From: Dankookia rubra
GTDB taxonomy: Bacteria > Pseudomonadota > Alphaproteobacteria > Acetobacterales > Acetobacteraceae
DNA length: 64,000 nucleotides
Assembly (NCBI RefSeq): GCF_004355005.1
Contig: NZ_SMSJ01000002.1
Location: forward strand, 62,001-126,000
Direction of reading: 5' to 3'
Part shown: positions 16,919-25,065 of the stretch, in pieces
Layout of the letters: every line of letters starts with the position of its first letter
Numbering within the stretch: the stretch's first letter is position 1
The notes under the pieces: model-generated
Seen by the model: only the letters and a program-made list of their open reading frames with translations
Databases searched by the model: none
What the model was told of the DNA's origin: nothing
Position numbers and translations under genes: made by a program

Positions 16919-17710
16919 ATGCCAGAGGCAACACTGTTCGACCTGACCGGCAAGGTCGCCATCGTCACCGGCGGCAGCCGCGGCATCGGCCGCGCCATCG
17001 CCGAGCGCTTGGCGCAGCACGGCGCCAAGGTCGTCGTCTCCTCCCGCAAGCTGGATGCTTGCCAAGTGGTGGTGGACGGGATCGTGGCGAAGGGCGGTGA
17101 GGCCGTTGCCATGGCCTGCAACATCGGCCGCAAGCCGGAACTGCAGGCCCTAGCCGATGCGACGATCGAGAAATGGGGCGGCGTCGACATCCTGGTCTGC
17201 AATGCCGCCATCAACCCGCATTTCGGCCCGGCGATGGGGATTGCCGACGACATCTTCGACAAGATGATGGCGACCAACGTGAAGTCGAACATGTGGCTGT
17301 CCCACATGTGCATCCCGAGCATGGAGGCACGCGGCGGCGGGTCGATCGTGATCGTCTCCTCGATCGGCGGCTTCAAGGGCTCGGTCAACCTCGGGGCTTA
17401 TGCGATCACCAAGGCGGCCGACCTTCAGCTGGCACGAAATCTTGCCTGCGAATGGGGGCCGAAGAACATCCGGGTGAACTGCATCGCCCCCGGCTTGGTC
17501 AGGACTGACTTCGCGCGGGCGCTCTGGGAAGACCCGGTCAACTACAAGAAGCGGACCCGCGACACGCCGCTGAAGCGGATCGGGGAGCCGGACGAGATCG
17601 CCGGCGCGGCGGTGTTCCTGGCGAGCGCCGCCGGCAGCTTCATGACCGGGCAGCACATGATCATCGATGGCGGCGTGCTGGCCGGCAGCCCGGCAAATTC
17701 GGAGGATTGA
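16919..17710 (+). CDS. Short-chain dehydrogenase/reductase
   Basis: 263 residues, classical SDR. The cofactor motif TGGSRGIG begins at residue 17, NAA lies near residue 95, and the active-site residues are Ser147/148, Tyr161 and Lys165 (YAITK). The C-terminal block with IAGAAVFLASAAGSFMTGQH and IDGG is standard. Oxidation or reduction of an unknown alcohol/ketone with NAD(P) is expected. A strong ribosome site (GGAGGAGG) precedes the ATG. A perfect hairpin 10 bases after the stop suggests it is monocistronic. Confidence 0.92.
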   Translation: MPEATLFDLTGKVAIVTGGSRGIGRAIAERLAQHGAKVVVSSRKLDACQVVVDGIVAKGGEAVAMACNIGRKPELQALADATIEKWGGVDILVCNAAINPHFGPAMGIADDIFDKMMATNVKSNMWLSHMCIPSMEARGGGSIVIVSSIGGFKGSVNLGAYAITKAADLQLARNLACEWGPKNIRVNCIAPGLVRTDFARALWEDPVNYKKRTRDTPLKRIGEPDEIAGAAVFLASAAGSFMTGQHMIIDGGVLAGSPANSED

Positions 17711-17720
17711 ACCATCCGCG

Positions 17721-17743
17721 CCGGCCGGGCCGCGCCCGGCCGG
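17721..17743. terminator. Perfect 10-bp hairpin after the SDR gene
   Basis: CCGGCCGGGC (17721-17730) pairs with GCCCGGCCGG (17734-17743) around a three-base CGC loop. It begins 10 bases after the SDR stop and has no T-run. It probably separates the SDR transcript from the long leader of the prkA operon. Confidence 0.55.
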
Positions 17744-18209
17744 GATTTGCCCAGGATTTGAGCGAAGACGGGCCGCCCCGGCCGCGGCATCGCGACCCGC
17801 GGCGGGAACCGGTGACGCATTTTAATCTTTGCGTCACTGCTACCGGCACAGGATCGGCGCGCTGGCCGCCGTATGCCGCGACATTTCCTCCAGGCGCGCC
17901 ATGGAGAGAGCGGCAACCCCGCCAATGACATTGTCGTGTTAGGTCATGTCAGCGAATCGCTAGACGCTGCTGCGACAGGCAGGCCGTGCCTGAAACATGG
18001 CCAAGTTACTTTCTGTCGCAATCATGAACCGGCAGACAAGCGATGACCCTGTTCACTTGCCACGAATGCTAGGTGGCTCTTCGCGTGATTTGAATGCCAT
18101 GGAGATACGGGGCGTCCTGCGCCTTCGCGCAGGCCGCCTCCCTCTGCCGTGATTTGCACTCTACACGGCCGCGGTGCGACGCAGCAATAAAAGTTTACCG
18201 CACTCTGCC
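17744..18209. other. Long non-coding region upstream of the prkA operon
   Basis: About 465 bp with no credible gene, and clearly more AT-rich than its surroundings in several places, for example around 17815-17830 and 18180-18200. An imperfect dyad TGCCAC...GGTGGC at 18058-18077 lies about 135 bp upstream of the candidate sigma-54 promoter, a plausible distance for an activator site. The match to an NtrC-type site is weak. The size of the region suggests multi-signal control of prkA. Confidence 0.5.
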
Positions 18210-18225
18210 ATGGCAAAGCCCATGC
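18210..18225 (+). promoter_or_regulatory. Candidate sigma-54 (-24/-12) promoter for prkA
   Basis: TGGCAAAGCCCATGCT has the invariant GG (18211-18212) and GC (18223-18224) exactly 10 bases apart. It matches the sigma-54 consensus TGGCAC-N5-TTGC at most positions. Initiation about 12 bases downstream of the GC would leave a leader of roughly 33 nt before the prkA ATG. In E. coli yeaGH is known to be NtrC/sigma-54 responsive, which makes the match meaningful. Sequence alone cannot prove it. Confidence 0.45.
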
Positions 18226-18268
18226 TGTGGGCGTTGCACACTCGTGGCAGTGCTTCCAGGGGCCGCCG

Positions 18269-20215
18269 ATGGACACCATGCAGGACATTTTCGCCGATTA
18301 CGCACGGGCCTATGAGTCCCGCAAGGAATCGGACATGTCGATTGCCGAATTCCTTGAGGGCTGCCGGAAAGATCCGGGCCACTACGCGACCGCGCCCGAA
18401 CGCATTCTCAAGGCGATCGGCGAGCCGGAGGTGGTGGATACCGCCAAGGATACCCGGCTCGGCCGGATCTTCCTCAACCGGACGATCCGCATCTATCCCG
18501 CTTTCTCGGAATTTTTCGGGATGGAGGACACGATCGAACGGATCGTGGGTTTCTTCCGCCATGCTGCCCAGGGGCTGGAGGAGCGGAAACAGATCGTATA
18601 CCTCCTGGGCCCGGTTGGGGGCGGCAAGTCCTCGCTCGCCGAGCGCCTGAAGGCGCTGATGGAGCAGGAGCCGATCTACGTGCTGAAAGCCGGGGACCAG
18701 ATGAGCCCGGTCTATGAAAGCCCGCTCGGCCTGTTCGACCCGGAACGCCTGGGCGACATGCTCGAGGATCGCTACGGCATTCCCCGCCGTCGGCTGACCG
18801 GGCTGATGAGCCCCTGGGCGCTGAAGCGGCTGGACGAGTTCGGCGGCGACATCACCAAGTTCCGGGTGGTGAAGGTCCGCCCCAGCCGGTTGCGGCAGAT
18901 CGCCGTCGCAAAGACCGAGCCGGGTGACGAGAACAACCAGGACATTTCGTCCCTGGTCGGCAAGGTCGATATTCGCAAGCTGGAGATGTATGGCCAGAAC
19001 GATCCGGACGCTTACAGCTTCTCGGGCGGGCTGAACCGCGCCAACCAGGGCATCCTCGAGTTCGTCGAGATGTTCAAGGCGCCCATTAAGATGCTGCACC
19101 CGCTGCTGACCGCGACGCAGGAAGGCAACTACATCGGTACCGAGAACATCGGTGCCATTCCGTTCCAGGGCATCATCATGGCCCACTCGAACGAATCGGA
19201 GTGGCAGGCCTTCAAAAACAACAAAAACAACGAAGCCTTCATCGACCGCATCTACGTCATCAAGGTACCCTATTGCCTCAGGGTGACCGAGGAGCAAAGA
19301 ATTTACGAGAAGCTGGTACGCGGCTCGGAGCTCGCGGCCAACCCCTGCGCTCCCTCGACGCTCGAGATGCTGGCGCGGTTCTCGGTCCTCAGCCGGCTGC
19401 GGAAGCACGAGAACTCCAACATCTACGCCAAGATGCGGGTCTATGACGGCGAAAGCCTCAAGGAGACCGATCCGCGCGCGAAGAACATGCAGGAATACCG
19501 CGATGCGGCCGGGCCGGACGAGGGAATGGACGGCGCCTCCACCCGCTTTGCCTTCAAGATCCTGGCAGCCACCTTCAACTACGACACGACCGAGATCGCC
19601 GCCGACCCGGTGCACCTGATGTACGTGCTGGAACAGGCGATCCGCCGGGAGCAGATGCCCGACGAGGTCGAGAAGCGCTACCTCGAGTTCATCAAGGGCG
19701 AGCTGGCGCCGCGCTATGCCGAGTTCATCGGCAACGAGATCCAGAAGGCCTACCTCGAGTCCTACAACGACTACGGGCAGAACCTGTTCGACCGCTACGT
19801 CGCCTATGCGGACGCTTGGGTCGAGGACATGGACTTCAAAGACCCCGACACCGGCCAGATGATGAACCGGGAGCTGCTGAACCAGGAACTGACCAAGATC
19901 GAGAAGCCAGCGGGCATCGCCAACCCCAAGGACTTCCGCAACGAGGTGGTTAAATTCGCGCTGCGCGCGAGGGCCAACCGTGGCGGCAAGAACCCGTCCT
20001 GGACCAGCTACGAAAAGATCCGGGAGGTTATCGAGCGGCGGATGTTCAGCCAGGTCGAGGACCTGCTGCCGGTGATCAGCTTCGGCTCGAAGAAGGACTC
20101 GGAGTCGGAGAAGAAGCACGGCGAATTCGTGGCCCGGATGACCGCGCGCGGCTATACTGAGCGCCAGGTTCGCCGGCTGGTCGAATGGTATATGCGGGTG
20201 AAGCAGGCCGGCTGA
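18269..20215 (+). CDS. prkA: PrkA family serine protein kinase
   Basis: 648 residues, full family length. The AAA-like domain has Walker A GPVGGGKSS at residues 114-122. The C-terminal part matches the PrkA kinase region (blocks such as GQNLFDRYVAYADAWVEDMD). PrkA/YeaG is a cytoplasmic kinase linked to starvation and stationary-phase adaptation. The chosen ATG follows AGGGG at 18258-18262; the frame extends to a GTG at 18227, but that would overlap the candidate promoter. It heads the conserved prkA-yeaH-spoVR trio. Confidence 0.96.
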   Translation: MDTMQDIFADYARAYESRKESDMSIAEFLEGCRKDPGHYATAPERILKAIGEPEVVDTAKDTRLGRIFLNRTIRIYPAFSEFFGMEDTIERIVGFFRHAAQGLEERKQIVYLLGPVGGGKSSLAERLKALMEQEPIYVLKAGDQMSPVYESPLGLFDPERLGDMLEDRYGIPRRRLTGLMSPWALKRLDEFGGDITKFRVVKVRPSRLRQIAVAKTEPGDENNQDISSLVGKVDIRKLEMYGQNDPDAYSFSGGLNRANQGILEFVEMFKAPIKMLHPLLTATQEGNYIGTENIGAIPFQGIIMAHSNESEWQAFKNNKNNEAFIDRIYVIKVPYCLRVTEEQRIYEKLVRGSELAANPCAPSTLEMLARFSVLSRLRKHENSNIYAKMRVYDGESLKETDPRAKNMQEYRDAAGPDEGMDGASTRFAFKILAATFNYDTTEIAADPVHLMYVLEQAIRREQMPDEVEKRYLEFIKGELAPRYAEFIGNEIQKAYLESYNDYGQNLFDRYVAYADAWVEDMDFKDPDTGQMMNRELLNQELTKIEKPAGIANPKDFRNEVVKFALRARANRGGKNPSWTSYEKIREVIERRMFSQVEDLLPVISFGSKKDSESEKKHGEFVARMTARGYTERQVRRLVEWYMRVKQAG

Positions 20216-20243
20216 CCGCGCAACCCCGAAGGCACGCCGCTGC

Positions 20244-21548
20244 ATGCAGATCCTGGATCGCCGCCTCAATCCCAGCGGCCGAAGCCTTCCGAATCGGCAA
20301 CGCTTCCTGCGCCGGGCCAAATCCCTGGTGCAGGAAGCGGTCCGCGACGCCTCGGCCAAGCGGGACATCCGATCGGCCGATGAGGGGGGCGAGGTCAGCA
20401 TTCCCCTTCACGGCATCCGCGAACCCTCCTTCCACCTTGGTCAGGGCGGCACGCGGGACCATGTGCTGCCCGGCAACAAGGAATACCGGGAAGGCGATGA
20501 GATCCAGCGGCCACCGAGCGGGGGCGGCGGCGGCGGTTCGGAGGGCTCGCCCGACGGCAGCGGCGAGGACACCTTTCGCTTCGTGCTGAGCCGGGAGGAA
20601 TTCCTCTCGCTTTTCCTCGACGACCTCGAATTGCCGGACATGGCTAAGCGCCGGCTGGTTGACGGCGCCGACCCGGTCTGGCATCGCGCCGGCTATTCCG
20701 TGAGCGGCTCGCCAGCCAACCTGTCGCTGCCCCGCACCATGCGGAACAGTCTCTCGCGCCGGATCGCGCTGCGCCGCCCGAAGCCGGAGGAGGTGGAGGC
20801 GTTGGAAGCGGAGATCGCCGCGTTGGAGGGCCAGCCTGAGCACGCCGAGCGCGTCCTGACCCTGCGGGCGGAGCTGGAGCGGCAGCTGCTGCGCGCCCGC
20901 CGCATCCCCTATATCGACCCGATCGACGTCCGCTACCGGCGCTTCGAGCCCTCCCCTCGCCCGGTCGCCCAGGCTGTGATGTTCTGCCTGATGGACGTTT
21001 CCGGCTCAATGACCGAAGACATGAAGGATCTGGCGAAGCGCTTTTACACGCTGCTCTACCTGTTCCTGCAGCGGCGCTACAAGCACGTTGAGCTGGTCTT
21101 CATCCGCCACACGCACGAGGCTTCGGAGGTCGACGAGGAGACCTTCTTCCATAGCCGGGAGACCGGCGGCACGCTGGTCTCGACGGCACTCGAGGAGATG
21201 CGGAAGGTGGTGGCCGACCGCTTCCCGCCGGCCGAGTGGAACATCTACGCGGCGCAGGCCTCGGACGGCGACAATGCCGCCGGCGACAGCCAGAAGACCG
21301 CCCGGCTGCTGGTCGATACAATCCTGCCGGCCTGCCAGTACTATGCCTATATCGAGGTGGGCCGCGAGGGCGAGCATGGCATTCCCGGCTTCCCGCGTGG
21401 CCCAACCGATCTCTGGCGAACCTACGAAGCGCTGGTGAATGCCGGTGCGCCGCTGGCGATGAAAAAGGTGCGCCACCGGCGGGAGATCTTCCCCGTATTC
21501 CGCGAGTTGTTTGCCAAGCGCGGCGTGACCGAAGGGGCCAGCGCATGA
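20244..21548 (+). CDS. yeaH: YeaH/YhbH family protein (DUF444)
   Basis: 434 residues. The N-terminus MQILDRRLNPSGRSLPNRQR resembles E. coli YeaH. A Gly-rich disordered stretch lies around residues 90-110. The C-terminal half is a von Willebrand A-like domain with the metal-site motif DVSGSM. It is the constant partner of PrkA in the stress operon; its biochemical role is unclear. The gene begins 28 bp after prkA and its stop overlaps the spoVR start (ATGA), so cotranslation is likely. Confidence 0.95.
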   Translation: MQILDRRLNPSGRSLPNRQRFLRRAKSLVQEAVRDASAKRDIRSADEGGEVSIPLHGIREPSFHLGQGGTRDHVLPGNKEYREGDEIQRPPSGGGGGGSEGSPDGSGEDTFRFVLSREEFLSLFLDDLELPDMAKRRLVDGADPVWHRAGYSVSGSPANLSLPRTMRNSLSRRIALRRPKPEEVEALEAEIAALEGQPEHAERVLTLRAELERQLLRARRIPYIDPIDVRYRRFEPSPRPVAQAVMFCLMDVSGSMTEDMKDLAKRFYTLLYLFLQRRYKHVELVFIRHTHEASEVDEETFFHSRETGGTLVSTALEEMRKVVADRFPPAEWNIYAAQASDGDNAAGDSQKTARLLVDTILPACQYYAYIEVGREGEHGIPGFPRGPTDLWRTYEALVNAGAPLAMKKVRHRREIFPVFRELFAKRGVTEGASA

Positions 21549-23083
21549 ACGTCATCGTCAAACCCGAGGATCGCCTGCTCTATCAAGGCGCGGACTGGGA
21601 TTTCGACACCCTGATGCGCATCCACGACGCCTGCGAGGAGATCGCCGGCAAGGAGCTGGGCCTCAGCTGGTATCCGAACCGGATCGAAGTCATCAGCGCG
21701 GAGCAGATGCTGGATGCCTATGCCAGCACCGGCCTGCCGCTCTTCTACCGGCACTGGTCCTTCGGCAAGCATTTCGCCCAGCACGAGGCACTGTACCGCA
21801 AGGGGCTCCGCGGCCTTGCCTATGAGATTGTCATCAACTCCGACCCCTGCGTCTCCTACGTCATGGAGGAGAATACGACCACGCTGCAGGCGCTGGTGAT
21901 TGCCCATGCCGCCTTCGGCCACAACCACTTCTTCAAGAACAACGAGCTCTTCAGGCAGTGGACTGATGCCAAGGGCATCCTCGACTACCTCGAATTCGCC
22001 AAATCCTATGTCCAGTCCTGCGAGGAGCAACACGGCGAGGCGGCGGTCGAGCGGGTGCTGGACAGCGCCCATGCGCTGATGAATTACGGCGTCCACCGCC
22101 ATCGCCGCCGCGCCCCCGACCTGATGTCGGAGCAGAAGCGGGAGCGTGAGCGGCGAGAGCACGACGAGCGGATGTTCAACGTGCTCTGGTCCACCCTGCC
22201 GGAGAAGGCCAGCGTCCCCGCGGCCAAGGGCGAGGAGGAACGGCGGCGGACCTTGCTGCAGTTGCCGCAGGAGAATGTGCTCTACTTCCTGGAGAAGTCG
22301 GCCCCGCGCCTCGCCCCCTGGCAGCGCGAGATCCTGCGCATCGTCCGCAACGTGGCGCAGTACTTCTACCCGCAGCGCCAGACCAAGATGATGAACGAGG
22401 GTTGCGCGACCTACACTCACCACCGCATCCTCGGCCGGCTGCACGAACGGGGCCGTATCTCGGACGGCCATTGGCTGGAAGTGCTGCACTCCCACTCTTC
22501 GGTCATCATGCAGCCGGATTTCGACGACCAGCGCTATTCCGGGATGAACCCCTATGCGCTCGGCTTCGCCATGATGGAGGATATCGAGCGCATCTGCCGC
22601 GAGCCGACGGAGGAGGACCGCGAATGGTTCCCCGACTTCGCCGGCTGCGGCGACCCGATGCCGGTGCTGAGGCATGGCTGGGCCGAATTCCGCGACGAAA
22701 GCTTCATCCTGCAATTCCTCAGTCCGCACCTCATGCGGAAACTGAAGCTCTTCCACCTGGTGGACGACAGCGCCCAGCCGGTGCTGCGGGTCGATGCCAT
22801 GCATGACGAGCGCGGTTATCGCCGGCTGCGCCGGGCGCTGGCCAAGCAGTATGATCCGGCCTGGTCGGACCCCGATATCCAGGTGGTCGATGTCGACCTT
22901 GGCGGCGACCGCAAGCTGATCCTCGAGCACCGCGTCGCCGCCGGAAGGCTGCTCGAGGAGCAGGAGGCACGCCAGGTACTGCGCTACCTCGCCAGCCTTT
23001 GGAGCTACGACGTCCTGCTGCGCGAGGTCGATCCGGTGACCGGCGCCAGCCTGCGGGAACATGCCGTCAGCCCGCCGCGCTGA
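21545..23083 (+). CDS. spoVR: SpoVR family protein (YcgB-like)
   Basis: 512 residues, the usual length. Characteristic blocks include HWSFGKHF, the YEIVINSDPC region, AHAAFGHNHFFKNN and KMMNEGCATYTHH. The family is named from Bacillus sporulation but is widespread in non-sporulating proteobacteria as the third member of the prkA operon. There is no signal peptide or membrane span. The ATG at 21545 overlaps the yeaH stop by four bases. The conserved His/Glu-rich motifs hint at a metal site, which is inference. Confidence 0.95.
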   Translation: MNVIVKPEDRLLYQGADWDFDTLMRIHDACEEIAGKELGLSWYPNRIEVISAEQMLDAYASTGLPLFYRHWSFGKHFAQHEALYRKGLRGLAYEIVINSDPCVSYVMEENTTTLQALVIAHAAFGHNHFFKNNELFRQWTDAKGILDYLEFAKSYVQSCEEQHGEAAVERVLDSAHALMNYGVHRHRRRAPDLMSEQKRERERREHDERMFNVLWSTLPEKASVPAAKGEEERRRTLLQLPQENVLYFLEKSAPRLAPWQREILRIVRNVAQYFYPQRQTKMMNEGCATYTHHRILGRLHERGRISDGHWLEVLHSHSSVIMQPDFDDQRYSGMNPYALGFAMMEDIERICREPTEEDREWFPDFAGCGDPMPVLRHGWAEFRDESFILQFLSPHLMRKLKLFHLVDDSAQPVLRVDAMHDERGYRRLRRALAKQYDPAWSDPDIQVVDVDLGGDRKLILEHRVAAGRLLEEQEARQVLRYLASLWSYDVLLREVDPVTGASLREHAVSPPR

Positions 23084-23146
23084 TCCCAGGCTTCCGCGGC
23101 GAGCCGTTGCGGTTCAGGCTGGCGCCCCATTCCAGGAGAGCCAGCC

Positions 23147-23590
23147 ATGCCATCGGATACCGTCCACACCCTAGACCGCCCCGCCAATCTCGATGCCGGG
23201 TTGCTTCTCGCCCGGGTCATGCTGAGTGCGCTCTTCCTCGTCTCCGGCTATTTCAAGCTCGTGGCGGTGGAGCGCACCGCCGGCTACTTCGGCAGCCTCG
23301 GCTTACCGATGCCGAATGTCATGGTCTGGGTGGCAATCCTGGCCGAGCTTGGCCTGCCGGTCCTGCTACTGCTCGGCATTCGCGCGCGCTGGGTGGCGCT
23401 GGCACTCTGCCTTTTCACCCTGGTCACCGCGGCGACCGGACATCGGTTCTGGGGCTTCGACTCGGCGACCCAATTCCCGCAGTACATCGCCAACCTGACG
23501 CAGTTCCTGAAGAACCTCGGCATCGCCGGCGGCTTCCTGCTGCTCGGGCTGGTCGGGCCGGGGCGCTTCGCATTGGATCGTCGGGGCTGA
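23147..23590 (+). CDS. DoxX family membrane protein
   Basis: 147 residues with four hydrophobic spans at about 18-36, 55-78, 80-97 and 120-140, and the DoxX-like phrase ALFLVSGYFKL in the first. DoxX proteins are small inner-membrane proteins, some associated with quinone or thiosulfate oxidation and oxidative stress; the role here is unknown. AGGAGA precedes the ATG. It lies 63 bp after spoVR on the same strand and may be read through from that operon. It is followed by repeat copy B. Confidence 0.88.
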   Translation: MPSDTVHTLDRPANLDAGLLLARVMLSALFLVSGYFKLVAVERTAGYFGSLGLPMPNVMVWVAILAELGLPVLLLLGIRARWVALALCLFTLVTAATGHRFWGFDSATQFPQYIANLTQFLKNLGIAGGFLLLGLVGPGRFALDRRG

Positions 23591-23596
23591 TCCCGG

Positions 23597-23741
23597 CGAG
23601 AAGATTGGAAAGGCAACGCCTTTCCCTTCCCAGCCCCGAGCTTCGTTCTTGTGAGTCGGCGGCTGCACCGCGGCACACGCCGACTCACAGGAACAGATGC
23701 GGGGTCGGGGGCGAATACCTTTGCTTGGGCATTGCCCCTCT
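23597..23741. repeat. Dispersed intergenic palindromic repeat, full copy B
   Basis: An imperfect palindrome filling the gap between DoxX and the convergent serine hydrolase. Its centre is a perfect inverted repeat, TGTGAGTCGGCG (23650-23661) and CGCCGACTCACA (23678-23689), with a 16-bp spacer. The outer right arm GATGCGGGGTCGGGGGCGAA followed by TACC matches the right arm of copy A. The TGAGTCGGC core is shared with copy A. Confidence 0.7.
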
Positions 23742-24842
23742 TCAGCCCAGCAGGGCCGCGCCGATTGCCGCCATGAAGCCGTCCAGCTTCGTCGCATCCA
23801 CCCAGCGCAGCACCGCGACGGTCTCCGCTGCCGGGTCCACCCAGGTGATGTTCCCGCCGGCGCCGCTGAAGGTATAGCTCTCGGCGCTGGCGCTCGGCCA
23901 CTTCGCCCGCCCGGTGTTAAGCCACCATAGCAGGCCATAGGCCAAGTTCAGCGCGCAGGGCGCGCGGCATTGCGCCACCCAGCCCGCCGGCAGCAGCCGC
24001 CTGCCGTCCCAGACGCCGTCCTGCAGCACCAATTGGCCAATCCTCGCCTGGTCCTCGGCATGGATGAAGACGCCGCCGCCCCAATGCCCGCCGCCCGAGA
24101 CGCTCTGCATCCGACGGCCGGCGACCTCGACCCAACTGGTCTCGTAGCCGTGCCATTGCCAGGCGGCGGAGGCGCCGATCGGCCGCATGATCCGCTCGGC
24201 GAAGACCTCCGGCAGCGGCCGGCCGAAGCGGCGCAGCAGCGCGAGCGAAAGACGGTTCACCCTGACGTCGTTGTACTCCCAATAGGTGCCGGGCGGATGC
24301 AGCGGCCGGGCCAAGCCCTTCTGCCCCTTGCCCTCCACCACCAAGTTGCGGCCGCGGTCGATCAGGTCGGGTTTGCCGAACAGCGTGCCCTCCCATTCCG
24401 AGGTGTTGGTGAGCAGATGCCGCCAGGTGATGCCGGAATTCTGCGGGCTGTCGAAGCCGCCATCATCAACCAGGTCACGCACCGGCGAGTCGAGGTCGGG
24501 AATCAGGCCGTCCCCCACCGCCAGCCCGGTGAGGATTGCGAGGTAGGATTTCGCCACGCTGAAGGTCATGTCGACCTGCCGCGTGTCGCCCCAGCGCGCG
24601 ACCAGCCGGCCCCGCCGCAGCAGCAGCCCGTTCGGTGCCCCGCGTGGCCGAACCGGGCCGAGGATCGCGTTGTCGGGCGGTGCCTCGAAGAAGCCAGCCT
24701 CGATATGCCCGCGGATATCGCGGGGCCAGGGCGATGGGTGCGCCAGGACGAAGTCGATGGCGCTGGCAAGCGCCGCCGGATAGAGCCCGAGCGAGCCGGG
24801 CGGCGAAAGGGCGGCGAGATCGGCGAAGGATGAGTGCTGCAC
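23742..24842 (-). CDS. Serine hydrolase, beta-lactamase/esterase family
   Basis: 366 residues. The SxxK motif is SVAK within FSVAKSYLAILTG, and the second motif YND (WEYNDVRVN) matches YxN. A late SGAGGN stretch may replace the KTG box. There is no clear signal peptide, so it is more likely a cytoplasmic esterase or amidase than a beta-lactamase. The start is a GTG at 24842, with AGGA 7 bases upstream. It is divergent from the 999-residue protein across a 223-bp gap. Unlike the serine hydrolase at the left window edge, it has a long N-terminal extension before SxxK. Confidence 0.85.
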   Translation of the reverse strand: MQHSSFADLAALSPPGSLGLYPAALASAIDFVLAHPSPWPRDIRGHIEAGFFEAPPDNAILGPVRPRGAPNGLLLRRGRLVARWGDTRQVDMTFSVAKSYLAILTGLAVGDGLIPDLDSPVRDLVDDGGFDSPQNSGITWRHLLTNTSEWEGTLFGKPDLIDRGRNLVVEGKGQKGLARPLHPPGTYWEYNDVRVNRLSLALLRRFGRPLPEVFAERIMRPIGASAAWQWHGYETSWVEVAGRRMQSVSGGGHWGGGVFIHAEDQARIGQLVLQDGVWDGRRLLPAGWVAQCRAPCALNLAYGLLWWLNTGRAKWPSASAESYTFSGAGGNITWVDPAAETVAVLRWVDATKLDGFMAAIGAALLG

Positions 24843-25065
24843 GGGCTGATCCTAGAGCAGCCGCCGCCCTTCTGGAACGGCATGCCGTTGCCGAGCAGCA
24901 AGGACAGGCTGTCCAAGAGGCGGAAAGCGCCGGAAGACCGGCATTCCCGCTGGAACCGGGGCGCGAAATCAGCCGCCCACATTCTGACCCTTGGATGTGC
25001 GAGCACTGCTTCCCGCAGGGACGGCCTGGCGCTATGCGGCGGGGTGCAAGCGGAGACCGACACCG

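Noticed and set aside
17800-17860. General-stress (EcfG-type) promoter upstream of prkA
   Set aside because: A GGAAC box is followed by CGTC only after 22 bases, too far for the usual 16-17 bp spacing.
18161-20401. 746-codon open frame on the minus strand opposite prkA
   Set aside because: It mirrors prkA codon structure, has no recognisable domain and lies antisense to a highly conserved gene; typical of GC-rich shadow frames.
21422-23062. 546-codon minus-strand frame opposite spoVR
   Set aside because: No domain; spoVR on the other strand is clear and full length.
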